A model generated the notes under the pieces. That model was not told where the DNA came from and made no database searches. It saw only the letters and a program-made list of their open reading frames with translations. The position numbers and the translations under genes are program-made. 41,249 nt of DNA from Candidatus Omnitrophota bacterium. Its GTDB lineage: Bacteria > Omnitrophota > Gorgyraeia > Zapsychrales > JANLHA01. The DNA lies in the NCBI GenBank assembly GCA_023139575.1, contig JAGLNJ010000152.1, forward strand, positions 1-41,249. The letters run 5' to 3'. Shown piece by piece: positions 1 through 9,888 of this stretch; the first letter of the stretch is position 1, and the number at the start of each line of letters is the position of its first letter.

Positions 1-84
1 CTAGGAGAAAACGCTTGCTTTTTTCTATGTAAGGGAATACCATAAATATAGGGCAAATGGATGTAAAGAAAGCGGGGGAGAGAA

Positions 85-153
85 ATGGTTGAATTACTCA
101 TAATTTTAATTTTGCTTACTGTAGTAAATTTTCATAAGGCACCACATATGTAG
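85..153 (+). CDS. possible 22-aa small membrane protein
   Basis: A 22-codon ORF starts at ATG 85 behind a purine-rich GGGGGAG ribosome-binding site at 74-80 and stops at TAG 151-153. The predicted peptide begins MVELLIILILLTVVNF, an almost unbroken hydrophobic stretch that could form one membrane helix, followed by a short polar tail. A terminator-like hairpin lies 38 bases downstream, which would make a compact monocistronic unit. No family is recognised. At this length a chance ORF in AT-rich DNA is quite possible; the ribosome-binding site, hydrophobic pattern and following terminator are the only support. Confidence 0.3.
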   Translation: MVELLIILILLTVVNFHKAPHM

Positions 154-190
154 AATTGAAAGTGTATGGTGTTGTTTATGTTAGGCTAAA

Positions 191-230
191 AAAAGGGTCA
201 ATTTATTTGTAAAATTGGCCCTTTTCTTTT
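191..230 (+). terminator. Rho-independent terminator-like hairpin
   Basis: The arms 191-204 and 211-225 (AAAAGGGTCAATTT and AAAATTGGCCCTTTT) pair over about 14 bases with one G-U pair around a 6-base loop. A T-rich tract follows (TTTTCTTTT, 222-230). The A-tract before the stem could make it work in both directions. It separates the small ORF at 85-153 from the tRNA unit. Confidence 0.65.
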
Positions 231-301
231 GAAAAAAGCGACATCCGTTTAATTGTAATTTTGTTTGTTAAAGGGACGCTGTCATTTTATTTTATGTGAT
301 A

Positions 302-330
302 TTGACGTTTATAAGATGAAATGGTAAAAT
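302..330 (+). promoter_or_regulatory. sigma70 promoter upstream of tRNA-Pro
   Basis: A -35 box TTGACG (302-307) and a -10 box TAAAAT (325-330) are separated by exactly 17 bases. Transcription would start near 337, about 140 bases before the tRNA. A second -10-like TATAAT at 434-439 lies closer to the tRNA but has no recognisable -35 box. Confidence 0.6.
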
Positions 331-372
331 GCCTTGTTTTATTGTTAACTACGCCTGTCCTGCTTAAGGTGG

Positions 373-465
373 CGAAATTAATTTCGACTTATAATTTATA
401 TTCCGCTAGGAAGCGGCGGGATAAATTCCGATCTATAATTTACGGTGCATTGTTCCGTAAATTAT
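373..465. repeat. palindrome and two hairpins in the tRNA leader
   Basis: Three inverted repeats lie back to back. The first is the perfect 14-base palindrome CGAAATTAATTTCG (373-386). The second is a hairpin with outer arms AATTTAT (393-399) and ATAAATT (421-427) and inner arms CCGC (403-406) and GCGG (413-416). The third is a perfect 11-bp inverted repeat, ATAATTTACGG (435-445) and CCGTAAATTAT (455-465), with a 9-base loop. The stretch TATAATTTA occurs in two hairpins, giving a degenerate repeat about 43 bases apart. The role is unknown: RNA processing leader, small palindromic element, or chance in AT-rich DNA. Confidence 0.45.
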
Positions 466-476
466 GGCAGCATTTA

Positions 477-551
477 CGGGGAGTAGCGCAGCTCGGCTAG
501 CGCGCAACGTTCGGGACGTTGAGGTCGTGGGTTCAAATCCCACCTTCCCGA
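477..551 (+). tRNA. tRNA-Pro(CGG)
   Basis: A complete 75-base cloverleaf is present. The acceptor stem CGGGGAG pairs with CTTCCCG with one G-U pair. The D arm is GCGC/GCGC, the anticodon arm CAACG-TTCGGGA-CGTTG, and the T arm GTGGG-TTCAAAT-CCCAC. The anticodon CGG follows U33 and reads CCG. The first pair C1-G72, discriminator A73 and G37 are typical of bacterial proline tRNAs. The 3' CCA is not encoded, because A551 is followed directly by a T run, so the CCA end must be added after transcription. A nucleotidyltransferase gene of that family lies at 4849-6102. Confidence 0.95.
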
Positions 552-616
552 TTTTTTTCAATTTGAGTTTATTTGTATTCTCAATATGCATTTCATCAAC
601 AATCAGGGAGGAATCC

Positions 617-1000
617 ATGACAGAGAACGATCAAAATCAGGATAATCAATCTGTACAAGTTGATCAAAAGCAAGACAGGACATGGGCGATGTTATGCCAT
701 TTGGCTGCGCTGGCAGGGTTTATTTTACCTTTTGGAAATATTATCGGTCCTTTAGTAGTATGGTTGGTTAAGAAGGATGAGATGCCGCAGGTAGACGAGG
801 AAGGAAAGTCCGCTTTGAATTTTCAGATATCCATGAGTATTTATATGGTCGTAGCGGCTTTTACAATTTTTATTATTATTGGTTTTCTTTTGGTGCCGGC
901 TTTAGCGATAACCAACGTGGTTTTAGTTGTCATTGCGGCTGTCAAAACAAATAATGGTGAGAAATTTGATTATCCATTATCATTACATTTAATTAAATAG
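617..1000 (+). CDS. DUF4870-like small membrane protein
   Basis: The 127-residue product matches the Tic20/DUF4870 pattern. A soluble, Asn/Gln-rich N-terminus of about 25 residues is followed by a conserved-looking segment (RTWAMLCHLAALAGF). Next come a helix around the IIGPLVVWLVKKDE turn, the motif EEGKSALNFQISMSIY, and two further hydrophobic segments ending in KFDYPLSLHLIK. These features suggest three or four membrane helices and a cytoplasmic-membrane protein. Start 617 was chosen because the good ribosome-binding site AGGGAGGA lies just upstream; a longer reading from 464 would translate the tRNA gene. Molecular function of this family is not established. It may be read through from the tRNA promoter. 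Confidence 0.8.
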   Translation: MTENDQNQDNQSVQVDQKQDRTWAMLCHLAALAGFILPFGNIIGPLVVWLVKKDEMPQVDEEGKSALNFQISMSIYMVVAAFTIFIIIGFLLVPALAITNVVLVVIAAVKTNNGEKFDYPLSLHLIK

Positions 1001-1017
1001 TAAGTATATAAGCCGTC

Positions 1018-1287
1018 ATGACTGAGGTGCATGTTTTATTCTTAGGGCGAGTGCAGGGAGTAGGTTTTCGCTATACGGCTCAACGTCTGGCCCATGGTTT
1101 GGGTCTAAGTGGTTGGGTGCGGAATCAACCCAATGGCAACGTTGAGTTGGTTGCTGAAGGCGAGAGAGACGTCATCAATCGATTGCTTGCCCGTATTGAG
1201 CATCAATTTGAAGGCAATATTCAGGAAAAACAAGTAAGTTTTCAGCCCTCCCACAATCAGTATCATGATTTTCGTATTGTTTGTTAA
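1018..1287 (+). CDS. acyP: acylphosphatase
   Basis: The 89-residue protein is of usual length for acylphosphatase, which hydrolyses acyl-phosphate carboxyl-phosphate bonds in the cytosol. It has the signature loop GRVQGVGFR with phosphate-binding Arg18. It also has the second motif GWVRNQPNG, whose Asn36 is the catalytic Asn that positions water. The C-terminal part (YHDFRIVC) fits the last strand of the ferredoxin-like fold. Start ATG 1018 lies 17 bases after the DUF4870-like gene, so the two may share a transcript, although no strong ribosome-binding site is visible. The assignment is firm; the physiological substrate is unknown, as is usual for this family. Confidence 0.93.
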   Translation: MTEVHVLFLGRVQGVGFRYTAQRLAHGLGLSGWVRNQPNGNVELVAEGERDVINRLLARIEHQFEGNIQEKQVSFQPSHNQYHDFRIVC

Positions 1288-1371
1288 AGGTTAGTAATTC
1301 TAACGGTATTAAAAATGTCCGGGCATGGTATTCTTTTGCTATCGGTATGCCTACGGTGAATCATAAGGTGA

Positions 1372-3907
<2,536 letters not shown>

Positions 3908-3946
3908 TCTTCTCGCCGCTAACCGTTGACATGGATTTAGTTCATC

Positions 3947-4834
3947 ATGGACGATTTAATCGAAAATTTCATCTCATACCTTTCTATTGAAAGAGGTTTG
4001 GCTGAGAATACTTTATTGGCTTATCGCCGAGATCTCTTGAAATATACCAACTTTCTTAAAGGGCTAGGTATTACATTTCCAGCACATGTAAAAAGAGAGA
4101 AGATCACGCAATTCATTTACGATCAGAAGAAGGCGGGTTTGAATACCAGTTCTATTTGCCGCAGTTTGGCGGCTATTAAAACTTTCCATCGATTTTTGGT
4201 GAGGGAGGATTTGGCAAAAGAAGACCCCACGGATTTGATTGAAACGCCGAAGAAGTGGCAGCGAGTGCCGGATGTCCTGACGCAACAAGAGATTGAAAAT
4301 ATGATTCACGAGTCGCAAGGAAAAAAGTGGCAGCAAATAAGGGACAATGCCATTTTAGAATTGTTCTATGCCAGCGGGATGCGTGTTTCAGAACTAAGCG
4401 GTTTGCAGGTCGGTGATGTCAATTTATCAGTCGGGTATGTACGGTGTATCGGTAAGGGGAAAAAAGAACGCGTTATTCCTATAGGAAAAAGCGCGCGTGG
4501 AGCGGTTGCCCATTACAGCGAGAAGGTAAGAGGAAAACTGATCAAAAAGACAATGACTTCTGATCTATTTGTCAGTCGATTGGGCAGGCGGTTGAGCCGC
4601 CAGAGTATTTGGAAGATCATTAAATTTTATGCCAGCAAAGCGAACATCAAAAAGACGATTAAACCGCATACGTTAAGGCATTCATTTGCAACCCATTTGT
4701 TAGAGCATGGGGCTGACCTGCGATCCGTCCAGGAAATGCTGGGCCATGCTGATATATCAACAACACAAATATATACACATGTTGATAAGGAACGTCTGCG
4801 GACTATTCATAAGCAATATCATCCCAGAGGTTAA
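3947..4834 (+). CDS. xerD: tyrosine recombinase XerD-type
   Basis: The 295-residue protein is the length of XerC/XerD, which resolve chromosome dimers at dif. The N-terminal SAM-like core-binding domain covers about residues 1-90. The catalytic domain has all tyrosine-recombinase residues: Arg146 (ASGMRVSEL), Lys170 or 172 in the beta hairpin (GKGKKERVIPIG), His241 and Arg244 (KPHTLRHSFATHLLEHGADL), His267 (MLGHADISTTQIY) and nucleophile Tyr276. The spacing is nearly identical to that of E. coli XerD. XerC versus XerD cannot be settled without a tree, but the spacing favours XerD. No attachment site or phage gene is nearby, so this is probably the chromosomal Xer enzyme rather than an integrase. 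Confidence 0.9.
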   Translation: MDDLIENFISYLSIERGLAENTLLAYRRDLLKYTNFLKGLGITFPAHVKREKITQFIYDQKKAGLNTSSICRSLAAIKTFHRFLVREDLAKEDPTDLIETPKKWQRVPDVLTQQEIENMIHESQGKKWQQIRDNAILELFYASGMRVSELSGLQVGDVNLSVGYVRCIGKGKKERVIPIGKSARGAVAHYSEKVRGKLIKKTMTSDLFVSRLGRRLSRQSIWKIIKFYASKANIKKTIKPHTLRHSFATHLLEHGADLRSVQEMLGHADISTTQIYTHVDKERLRTIHKQYHPRG

Positions 4835-4848
4835 GGTGAAGTAAGAAT

Positions 4849-6102
4849 ATGAAAATGAGATTAACAAATTTTTCAAAGAGTTTAAGGACGCCCTTAAAAG
4901 CTATCGGCCAGGAGGCGGATAAACAAGGCGTGTCTGTTTATATCGTCGGTGGTATAGTCCGGGATCTATTGTTGAGAAAAAGAAATCTTGATTTGGATAT
5001 TGTTATCGAGGGCAATGCTATTGCTTTTGCTGAGAAATTTGCCAGGAAACAATCAGCCCGCGTTAAGCCCTATACACAATTCGGGACAGCTACTATTTAC
5101 TTAACAAATGGTCTGTCCATTGATGTGGCTATGGCCCGTAAAGAAGTCTATCATCGGCCCGGGGCGTTGCCGAGTGTTACTCCTGGTTCGATAGAGGAAG
5201 ATCTGATAAGAAGGGATTTCACCATTAATGCGATGGCCGTTAAAATTAACGCGAATTGTTTTGGTAAACTGTTTGACCCTTTTGGCGGGCAAAAGGACTT
5301 GACCCTAAAAAAAATACGCATTCTCCATGAAAAGAGTTTTATTGACGACCCGACACGAATTTTAAGAGGGGTGAGGTTTGAGCAGCGGTTTCGTTTCCTT
5401 TTTGATACAAAAACGCTGCAGCTTCTCAAGCAGGCGTTGCAAAGAAATGCCGTTAAAACAGTCAAGCCGGCACGATATTTTGAAGAGTTTCGCAAGCTGC
5501 TTAAAGAGGAGTATCCCCGACCCGCTCTGTTGCGATTAAAGAAATTAAACGGATTCACCTTCTTGGCCAAGAATTTCAATGTGAATGCGCCGTTATTAGG
5601 GCGCATGGAGAAGAACATTGATAGGTTAAAAAGAGATGGTTTTTATCGTCAAAAGGAATGGTCATTGGTTTATCTGGTGGCGCTGCTGAAGGGTCTTGAT
5701 GCGAAAGAGATGAATAGCATTATAAAATATTTTCAGTTGACTAACCATGAAAAGAAAGTTTTGTTAATGAGCCCATTAAGTGATGAAGTTTTTCTAAAGC
5801 TTAGACGGGGTGGGGCGTCGGCGCATAAAATATTCCAAATACTAGAGATATGCGAAGAGGAAATAATTTTCTTTATCCGGGTGCAAACTTCAGCTATTAT
5901 AATAACTCGCTATGTCGATCATTTTCTGAAGAAATCGAGTTGTATAACGTTGAACATGAACGGGAATGATCTCAAAAAGATGGGATCCCCTTCAGGGCCC
6001 AAGATCGGGCGTGTGCTCAGGGCCTTGTTGATGATGAAGATCGATGGGCAATTGCCGTCTCGTCAATCCGAGCTGGCGATGGCCCGCCAATTATTAAATT
6101 AA
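4849..6102 (+). CDS. CCA tRNA nucleotidyltransferase / poly(A) polymerase family
   Basis: This 417-residue class II nucleotidyltransferase has the signature VGGIVRDLLLRKRNLDLDIV, with metal-binding Asp48 and Asp50. It also has the RRDFTINAMA motif at 121-130 for ribose/NTP recognition and the ILRGVRFEQRFRF neck motif. The C-terminal half is helical and would hold the tRNA. The tRNA-Pro in this window lacks an encoded CCA, so such an enzyme is needed. The family includes full CCA-adding, CC-adding, A-adding and poly(A) polymerase enzymes, and the sequence alone does not tell them apart. The FEQRF neck resembles long relatives fused to DHH and CBS domains. Here those domains are absent, but a DHH protein (nrnA) is two genes downstream. 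Confidence 0.88.
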   Translation: MKMRLTNFSKSLRTPLKAIGQEADKQGVSVYIVGGIVRDLLLRKRNLDLDIVIEGNAIAFAEKFARKQSARVKPYTQFGTATIYLTNGLSIDVAMARKEVYHRPGALPSVTPGSIEEDLIRRDFTINAMAVKINANCFGKLFDPFGGQKDLTLKKIRILHEKSFIDDPTRILRGVRFEQRFRFLFDTKTLQLLKQALQRNAVKTVKPARYFEEFRKLLKEEYPRPALLRLKKLNGFTFLAKNFNVNAPLLGRMEKNIDRLKRDGFYRQKEWSLVYLVALLKGLDAKEMNSIIKYFQLTNHEKKVLLMSPLSDEVFLKLRRGGASAHKIFQILEICEEEIIFFIRVQTSAIIITRYVDHFLKKSSCITLNMNGNDLKKMGSPSGPKIGRVLRALLMMKIDGQLPSRQSELAMARQLLN

Positions 6103-6118
6103 TAGAAAGTGCTGCCTT

Positions 6119-6499
6119 ATGGGACGGATGGAAAGAGTGAATCAGATGGTTAAGCGGGAAATCAGTAAGATGTTGCAGCAGGACATCAAAGATCCTCGTT
6201 TGGCTTTCGTCACAATTACGGATGTGGATGTGAGCAAAGACCTTCGTTATGCCCGGGTGAGTTTTAGTGTTTTAGGTGAGGAGAAAAAGATCCATGACGC
6301 CCAAGAGGCTTTGGATCACGCCAACGGATATATACGTAAACTTGTAGGGGACCGTGTGCGGTTGCGTTATACACCGCGTTTTGAATTCTTTTATGATCAA
6401 TCCATTGCATACGGGGCGCGAATTGAGAAGACTTTTGAGGAGATCAGACACGAACGGGAAGGGGAGGCAGAATCAGCGGAAAAGAGGATGGAAGAATGA
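6119..6499 (+). CDS. rbfA: ribosome-binding factor A
   Basis: The 126-residue protein has the KH-like RbfA fold signature: VNQMVKREISKMLQQDIKDP, then FVTITDVDVSKDLRYARV, and RVRLRYTPRFEFFYDQSI near the C-terminal end of the domain. RbfA binds the 30S subunit and assists 16S rRNA 5'-end maturation and cold adaptation. The C-terminal tail is acidic. Start ATG 6119 gives the usual N-terminus; ATG 6128 is an in-frame alternative. The stop overlaps nrnA by four bases (ATGA), the normal coupling in the rbfA-nrnA-truB-ribF cluster. infB, which often precedes rbfA, is not here; the cca-type gene takes that position. Confidence 0.93.
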   Translation: MGRMERVNQMVKREISKMLQQDIKDPRLAFVTITDVDVSKDLRYARVSFSVLGEEKKIHDAQEALDHANGYIRKLVGDRVRLRYTPRFEFFYDQSIAYGARIEKTFEEIRHEREGEAESAEKRMEE

Positions 6500-7485
6500 T
6501 AGCAAAGAATATGGCAGAAGTGATCAAAGTGATCAAGAAGAACAAATCTTTCTTGATAAGCTCACATATCAATCCGGATCCCGACGCCTTGACATCTGAA
6601 CTGGCACTGGCTTTAGTGTTGAGGTCTTCGGGGAAAAAGGTTGCTATTGTTAATGACGCTGATGTCCCGGAGCGTTTTCGTTTCTTTCCCGGAGCTAAAT
6701 GCGCAATGGCTTTTCATCCGGAAATGAAAATCCGCTATGATGTCGCCATTTTGTTGGATTGCGGCGATTTTGGGCGCATCGGCCCTGTTTATCGTTTGTT
6801 AAAAGAGGGCAAGCCTTTAGTCAATATCGATCATCATATTACGAACAATCTTTTTGGTGATTTCAATTTGGTGAAACCAGATGCCTCATCGACGGCGGAA
6901 GTGCTATTCCGGCTTTTTAAAAAGATGAAGTTTCCGCTGACGAAGGATTTGGCTATGTTGCTGTATATGGGCATCATGACCGATACGGGATCTTTTCGTT
7001 ATGATAATACCTCAAGCTACACGCACAAGGCCATCAGTGAGCTCATGCAGTTTGATATTGAAGTCAGCGAGCTTTATCGTAAATTATATGAAGCGATACC
7101 TCTCAATGATTTGATATATTTTTCCAAGGTTGTTAATTCCTTTGAGCCTCTTTGCAAAGGCTTTGTGATTTGTCTTGAATTGCGGAGAAGTGTCGTAAAG
7201 AAATTTTCAGAATCTTTTGATCTGCGCGATAAGATTTTTCGCTACTTAAGAGCGATAAATGGGGTTGAAGTTATTGTTATTCTTACCGAAGTAACCAAAA
7301 ATAAAACGCGTGTGAATTTTAGGTCACAAGAAAAGATTGACGTTGCGCAAGTGGCTTTTAAATTTGACGGTGGCGGACATAGCCGGGCGAGCGGATGTGT
7401 CGTGTATCATGGTCTCAGGGAAGCCCGCCAAAAAGTGTTGCGGCAGATTAAAAAGGAAGTAAAGCAATTAAACGTTTTAAAGTGA
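6496..7485 (+). CDS. nrnA: DHH/DHHA1 phosphoesterase, NrnA-type
   Basis: The 329-residue length suits NrnA, a bifunctional oligoribonuclease and pAp phosphatase that clears short RNA. The DHH-domain metal ligands are visible: His24, Asp28 and Asp30 in SSHINPDPDALTSE, Asp88 in ILLDCGDFGRIG, and the D112-H113-H114 triad in NIDHHITNNLFGDF. Asp162 or nearby in the GIMTDTGSFRYDNTS segment completes the site. The C-terminal DHHA1 domain ends with the substrate-binding GGGHSRASG. The first motif reads PDPDALTS where most members have PDGDAIGS, a small deviation that keeps the ligands. A c-di-AMP or pGpG preference cannot be excluded. Confidence 0.9.
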   Translation: MIAKNMAEVIKVIKKNKSFLISSHINPDPDALTSELALALVLRSSGKKVAIVNDADVPERFRFFPGAKCAMAFHPEMKIRYDVAILLDCGDFGRIGPVYRLLKEGKPLVNIDHHITNNLFGDFNLVKPDASSTAEVLFRLFKKMKFPLTKDLAMLLYMGIMTDTGSFRYDNTSSYTHKAISELMQFDIEVSELYRKLYEAIPLNDLIYFSKVVNSFEPLCKGFVICLELRRSVVKKFSESFDLRDKIFRYLRAINGVEVIVILTEVTKNKTRVNFRSQEKIDVAQVAFKFDGGGHSRASGCVVYHGLREARQKVLRQIKKEVKQLNVLK

Positions 7486-7491
7486 GGAAAG

Positions 7492-8181
7492 ATGTTCATG
7501 GAAGGAATAATTATTGTGAATAAGCCTAGCGGCATGACATCGCATGATGTGGTTGATAAGGTGAGGCATAAATTAAGAATGAAAAGAGTGGGGCACGCAG
7601 GGACGCTGGATCCTTTAGCAACGGGTGTGTTGGTTATGCTGATAGGAAAGGCCACGAAATTATTCAGCCGCTTTGAGAATTTCGGGAAGGCCTATAGAGC
7701 GACGTTAATTCTGGGCATGAAAACCAAGACCGCTGACATTGAAGGGGAAGTCATTTCGCAGACAACGGCTACACATTTCACTCGCGAACAACTTGAGAAT
7801 GTGATGAAAAGTTTTGTCGGCGATATCGAGCAGATACCACCGATGGTCTCCGCTGTAAGATATAAGGGGAAGCGTCTTTATGAGTTAGCCCGTAAAGGGA
7901 TTGAGGTGGAGAGAAAGGCGCGAAAGATCAAGATCTCAGAATTGCGGTTATTGGATTATGCCCCGCCTCGCGCAACTTTTTATCTTGAATGTTCTAAAGG
8001 GACCTACGTCCGGCAATTAGCAGAAGATATCGGTCAAAAGCTGGGTTGTGAAGCATGTATTGCCGAAATTAAGAGGACGAAAGTCGGGCCGTTTGAATTG
8101 CATAAAGCGGTTGATTTACAAGAACTCAATGCCGGGCATGTCCAGAGCTGGAAAGAATCGGCACTATCCCTTAATTCTTAA
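7492..8181 (+). CDS. truB: tRNA pseudouridine(55) synthase TruB
   Basis: The 229-residue enzyme would convert U55 to pseudouridine in the T loop of tRNAs. The N-terminus GIIIVNKPSGMTSHDVV and the catalytic motif VGHAGTLDPLATGVL, with nucleophile Asp40, are diagnostic. Also visible are the QIPPMVSAVRYKGKRLYELA motif and the KGTYVRQLAEDIG motif. It is somewhat short and has no clear C-terminal PUA domain, as in many bacterial short TruB forms. The ribosome-binding site GAGGAAAG sits just before ATG 7492; an in-frame ATG at 7498 is an alternative start. Only 6 bases separate it from nrnA. Confidence 0.95.
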   Translation: MFMEGIIIVNKPSGMTSHDVVDKVRHKLRMKRVGHAGTLDPLATGVLVMLIGKATKLFSRFENFGKAYRATLILGMKTKTADIEGEVISQTTATHFTREQLENVMKSFVGDIEQIPPMVSAVRYKGKRLYELARKGIEVERKARKIKISELRLLDYAPPRATFYLECSKGTYVRQLAEDIGQKLGCEACIAEIKRTKVGPFELHKAVDLQELNAGHVQSWKESALSLNS

Positions 8182-8189
8182 TCAATCCC

Positions 8190-9131
8190 ATGAAAATTGT
8201 CACTCGGGCTAATCAGTTGCAAAAAAAGTATAAAAACCCTGTTGTGGCTATCGGTGTTTTTGACGGACTGCATAAAGGGCATCAAAAGTTGTTGCGTTAT
8301 TGTGTTGCCCGGGCGCGAGAACTAAAGGGCACACCGCTTGTCATGACCTTTTGGCCTCATCCGATTCATGTATTGCGGCCGGACATTTTCCTGCCATTGA
8401 TTATTTCTTTACCCTATAGGCTCATGCTAATCAAAAAGTATGGCATTAAGGTGTGTTGGGTTGTGCGGTTTACCAAGCGTTTTGCACAGCTTTCGCAGGA
8501 GCAATTCATCAAGAAATATTTAAAGAACAAAATACATCCCCTCGAAGTTGTTGTCGGTGATGATTTCCGCTTTGGTCAAAACCGGAGCGGGTCTTTAGAT
8601 GATTTTATTGCAAAAGGGAAAGAGATGGGTTTTACGGTAAAGCATCTGTCGGTATATTGCGGTCATGCGAAGACGGTCAGCAGTACACGCATTCGGCAAT
8701 TGATAACCGAGGGAGAGATTGGCCAGGTTGCCAAGTTGTTGGATCGGCCTTTGGCGATTTACGGGAATGTTATTCGCGGGGACCGAAGAGGGAAGACTTT
8801 AGGATATCCGACAGCGAACATTAATCCGGCTAGAGAAATTATTCTTCCGTCGGGTGTTTTCTTAGTGAAAGTCAAATTGCAAAATAAAATTTATAATGGT
8901 TTGGCCAATATCGGTAGAAGGCCTTCGTTTAAGCGGTCGAACAAAGTAAATATTGAAGTGCATATTCTTGGTTTTCATAAGAAAATCTACGGGCAAGAGA
9001 TTGTCATTGAGATTATTAAGAAGTTGCGTGATGAAAAAAAGTTTTCTTCCAAAGATGATCTTATCAAACAAATCCGCAAGGATGAAAAAAAAGCGAGAAG
9101 TTATTTCTTGAGAAAATATCCCACCAAATAG
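8190..9131 (+). CDS. ribF: bifunctional riboflavin kinase / FAD synthetase
   Basis: The 313-residue protein makes FMN and then FAD. The N-terminal FAD-synthetase domain has the nucleotidyltransferase motif IGVFDGLHKGHQ (residues 21-32), TFWPHPIHVL, and VVGDDFRFGQNRSG. It also has the SSTRIRQLI segment, close to the ISSTxIR adenylate-binding motif. The C-terminal riboflavin-kinase domain (about 185-310) has GDRRGKTLGYPTANI and the LANIGRRPSF loop. Start ATG 8190 follows truB by 8 bases without a strong ribosome-binding site. rpsO, which often comes after ribF, is absent; instead the dcw promoter region follows. Confidence 0.95.
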   Translation: MKIVTRANQLQKKYKNPVVAIGVFDGLHKGHQKLLRYCVARARELKGTPLVMTFWPHPIHVLRPDIFLPLIISLPYRLMLIKKYGIKVCWVVRFTKRFAQLSQEQFIKKYLKNKIHPLEVVVGDDFRFGQNRSGSLDDFIAKGKEMGFTVKHLSVYCGHAKTVSSTRIRQLITEGEIGQVAKLLDRPLAIYGNVIRGDRRGKTLGYPTANINPAREIILPSGVFLVKVKLQNKIYNGLANIGRRPSFKRSNKVNIEVHILGFHKKIYGQEIVIEIIKKLRDEKKFSSKDDLIKQIRKDEKKARSYFLRKYPTK

Positions 9132-9297
9132 TCCTGCCTACGTTCATTTCATACTCACATTTTCTTATTATCAAATATTTTTGTTGGCATAATTAAAAAG
9201 TTGATAAAAAACGCCACTTCTATGTCACAATATATAGGCAATTTAATTATATATAACACAACTTATTGTATTTCAACAAAATAAGTAAATTCAGCTG

Positions 9298-9326
9298 TTG
9301 ACACCATACCCCGATCTGTATATACT
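9298..9326 (+). promoter_or_regulatory. dcw operon sigma70 promoter (PmraZ)
   Basis: A perfect -35 TTGACA (9298-9303) and a -10 TATACT (9321-9326) are spaced by 17 bases, one mismatch from full consensus. Transcription should start near 9333, just at the first MraZ box. The 255-base gap 9132-9386 between ribF and mraZ is otherwise AT-rich, without another gene or clear terminator. Confidence 0.85.
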
Positions 9327-9333
9327 AAACCAT

Positions 9334-9360
9334 GAAGTGGTGAGAAGTGGTGTGATGTGG
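9334..9360 (+). promoter_or_regulatory. MraZ operator: three GTGG boxes
   Basis: Three direct repeats occur at exactly 10-base spacing: GAAGTGG (9334-9340), GAAGTGG (9344-9350) and GATGTGG (9354-9360). MraZ of E. coli binds direct TGGGN-type repeats one helical turn apart in front of mraZ, and Mycoplasma MraZ binds AAAGTG-type repeats. These boxes combine the same GTGG core and spacing. They cover the predicted transcription start of the mraZ promoter, so binding should repress the whole dcw operon. Binding itself is inferred. Confidence 0.8.
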
Positions 9361-9386
9361 AGTAGCTGATACTATAAATCAAAACT

Positions 9387-9824
9387 ATGTTTTACGGAGA
9401 ATACAAACATGGTATCGACCGCAAGGGGAGAATTATTCTCCCCTCGAGGTTCAGAGATATCTACAAAGAGTATGGGATTGAAAGATTTTTCATCACTCGG
9501 GGCTTAGATAAGTGTATTTTTATGTTCAGCGAGGCTGAATGGCGCCTGCAAGAGCAGAAATTTAAGAGCGTATCATTTACCAAGCAGGAATCACGCAGTT
9601 TCAATCGTTTATTTTTCTCCGGTGCCGTAGACGTCATACCTGATAAACAAGGTCGTTTTATTGTTCCTCAATATTTGAGAACATACGCCAACATTAAAAA
9701 GGAAGCCGTTATCATCGGAGTTTCAAATCGCATCGAAATATGGAATCAGCAAACTTGGCAAGATTTTTACAGCAATTGCAATGATTCATTTGAAAGTATT
9801 GCTGAGAACATGCTTGAAACTTAA
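9387..9824 (+). CDS. mraZ: transcriptional regulator MraZ
   Basis: The 145-residue protein is the first gene of the dcw cluster and a DNA-binding repressor of it. Two SpoVT-AbrB-like half-domains are visible: FYGEYKHGIDRKGRIILPSR near residues 2-21, and DVIPDKQGRFIVPQYLR near 77-93. Each has the conserved D-x-K/Q-GR-x-x-x-P core. MraZ forms rings that bind direct repeats, and three suitable repeats lie 27-53 bases upstream, so autoregulation is likely. ATG 9387 has no clear Shine-Dalgarno sequence, and translation may be weak. rsmH follows after 64 bases. Confidence 0.95.
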   Translation: MFYGEYKHGIDRKGRIILPSRFRDIYKEYGIERFFITRGLDKCIFMFSEAEWRLQEQKFKSVSFTKQESRSFNRLFFSGAVDVIPDKQGRFIVPQYLRTYANIKKEAVIIGVSNRIEIWNQQTWQDFYSNCNDSFESIAENMLET

Positions 9825-9888
9825 TCGCTCGATAAACGAGAATTAAAATTAAATGACAGCTTTTTCTATCCATCAAAGAGAAGAAAAC

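Noticed and set aside
464-616. Longer start for the DUF4870-like gene
   Set aside because: The extension translates the tRNA gene, and ATG 617 has a proper ribosome-binding site.
433-618. Minus-strand 61-codon ORF across the tRNA
   Set aside because: It is the antisense of tRNA-Pro; the GFEPTTSTSRTLRASRAALL type translation is a well-known spurious product of tRNA complement.
3947-4834. Phage or island integrase
   Set aside because: Length and catalytic spacing match chromosomal XerD, and no attachment repeats or phage genes are nearby, although a tRNA is 3.4 kb upstream.
5151-5618. Minus-strand 155-codon ORF
   Set aside because: Antisense to the nucleotidyltransferase gene with low-complexity, non-family translation; a shadow ORF.
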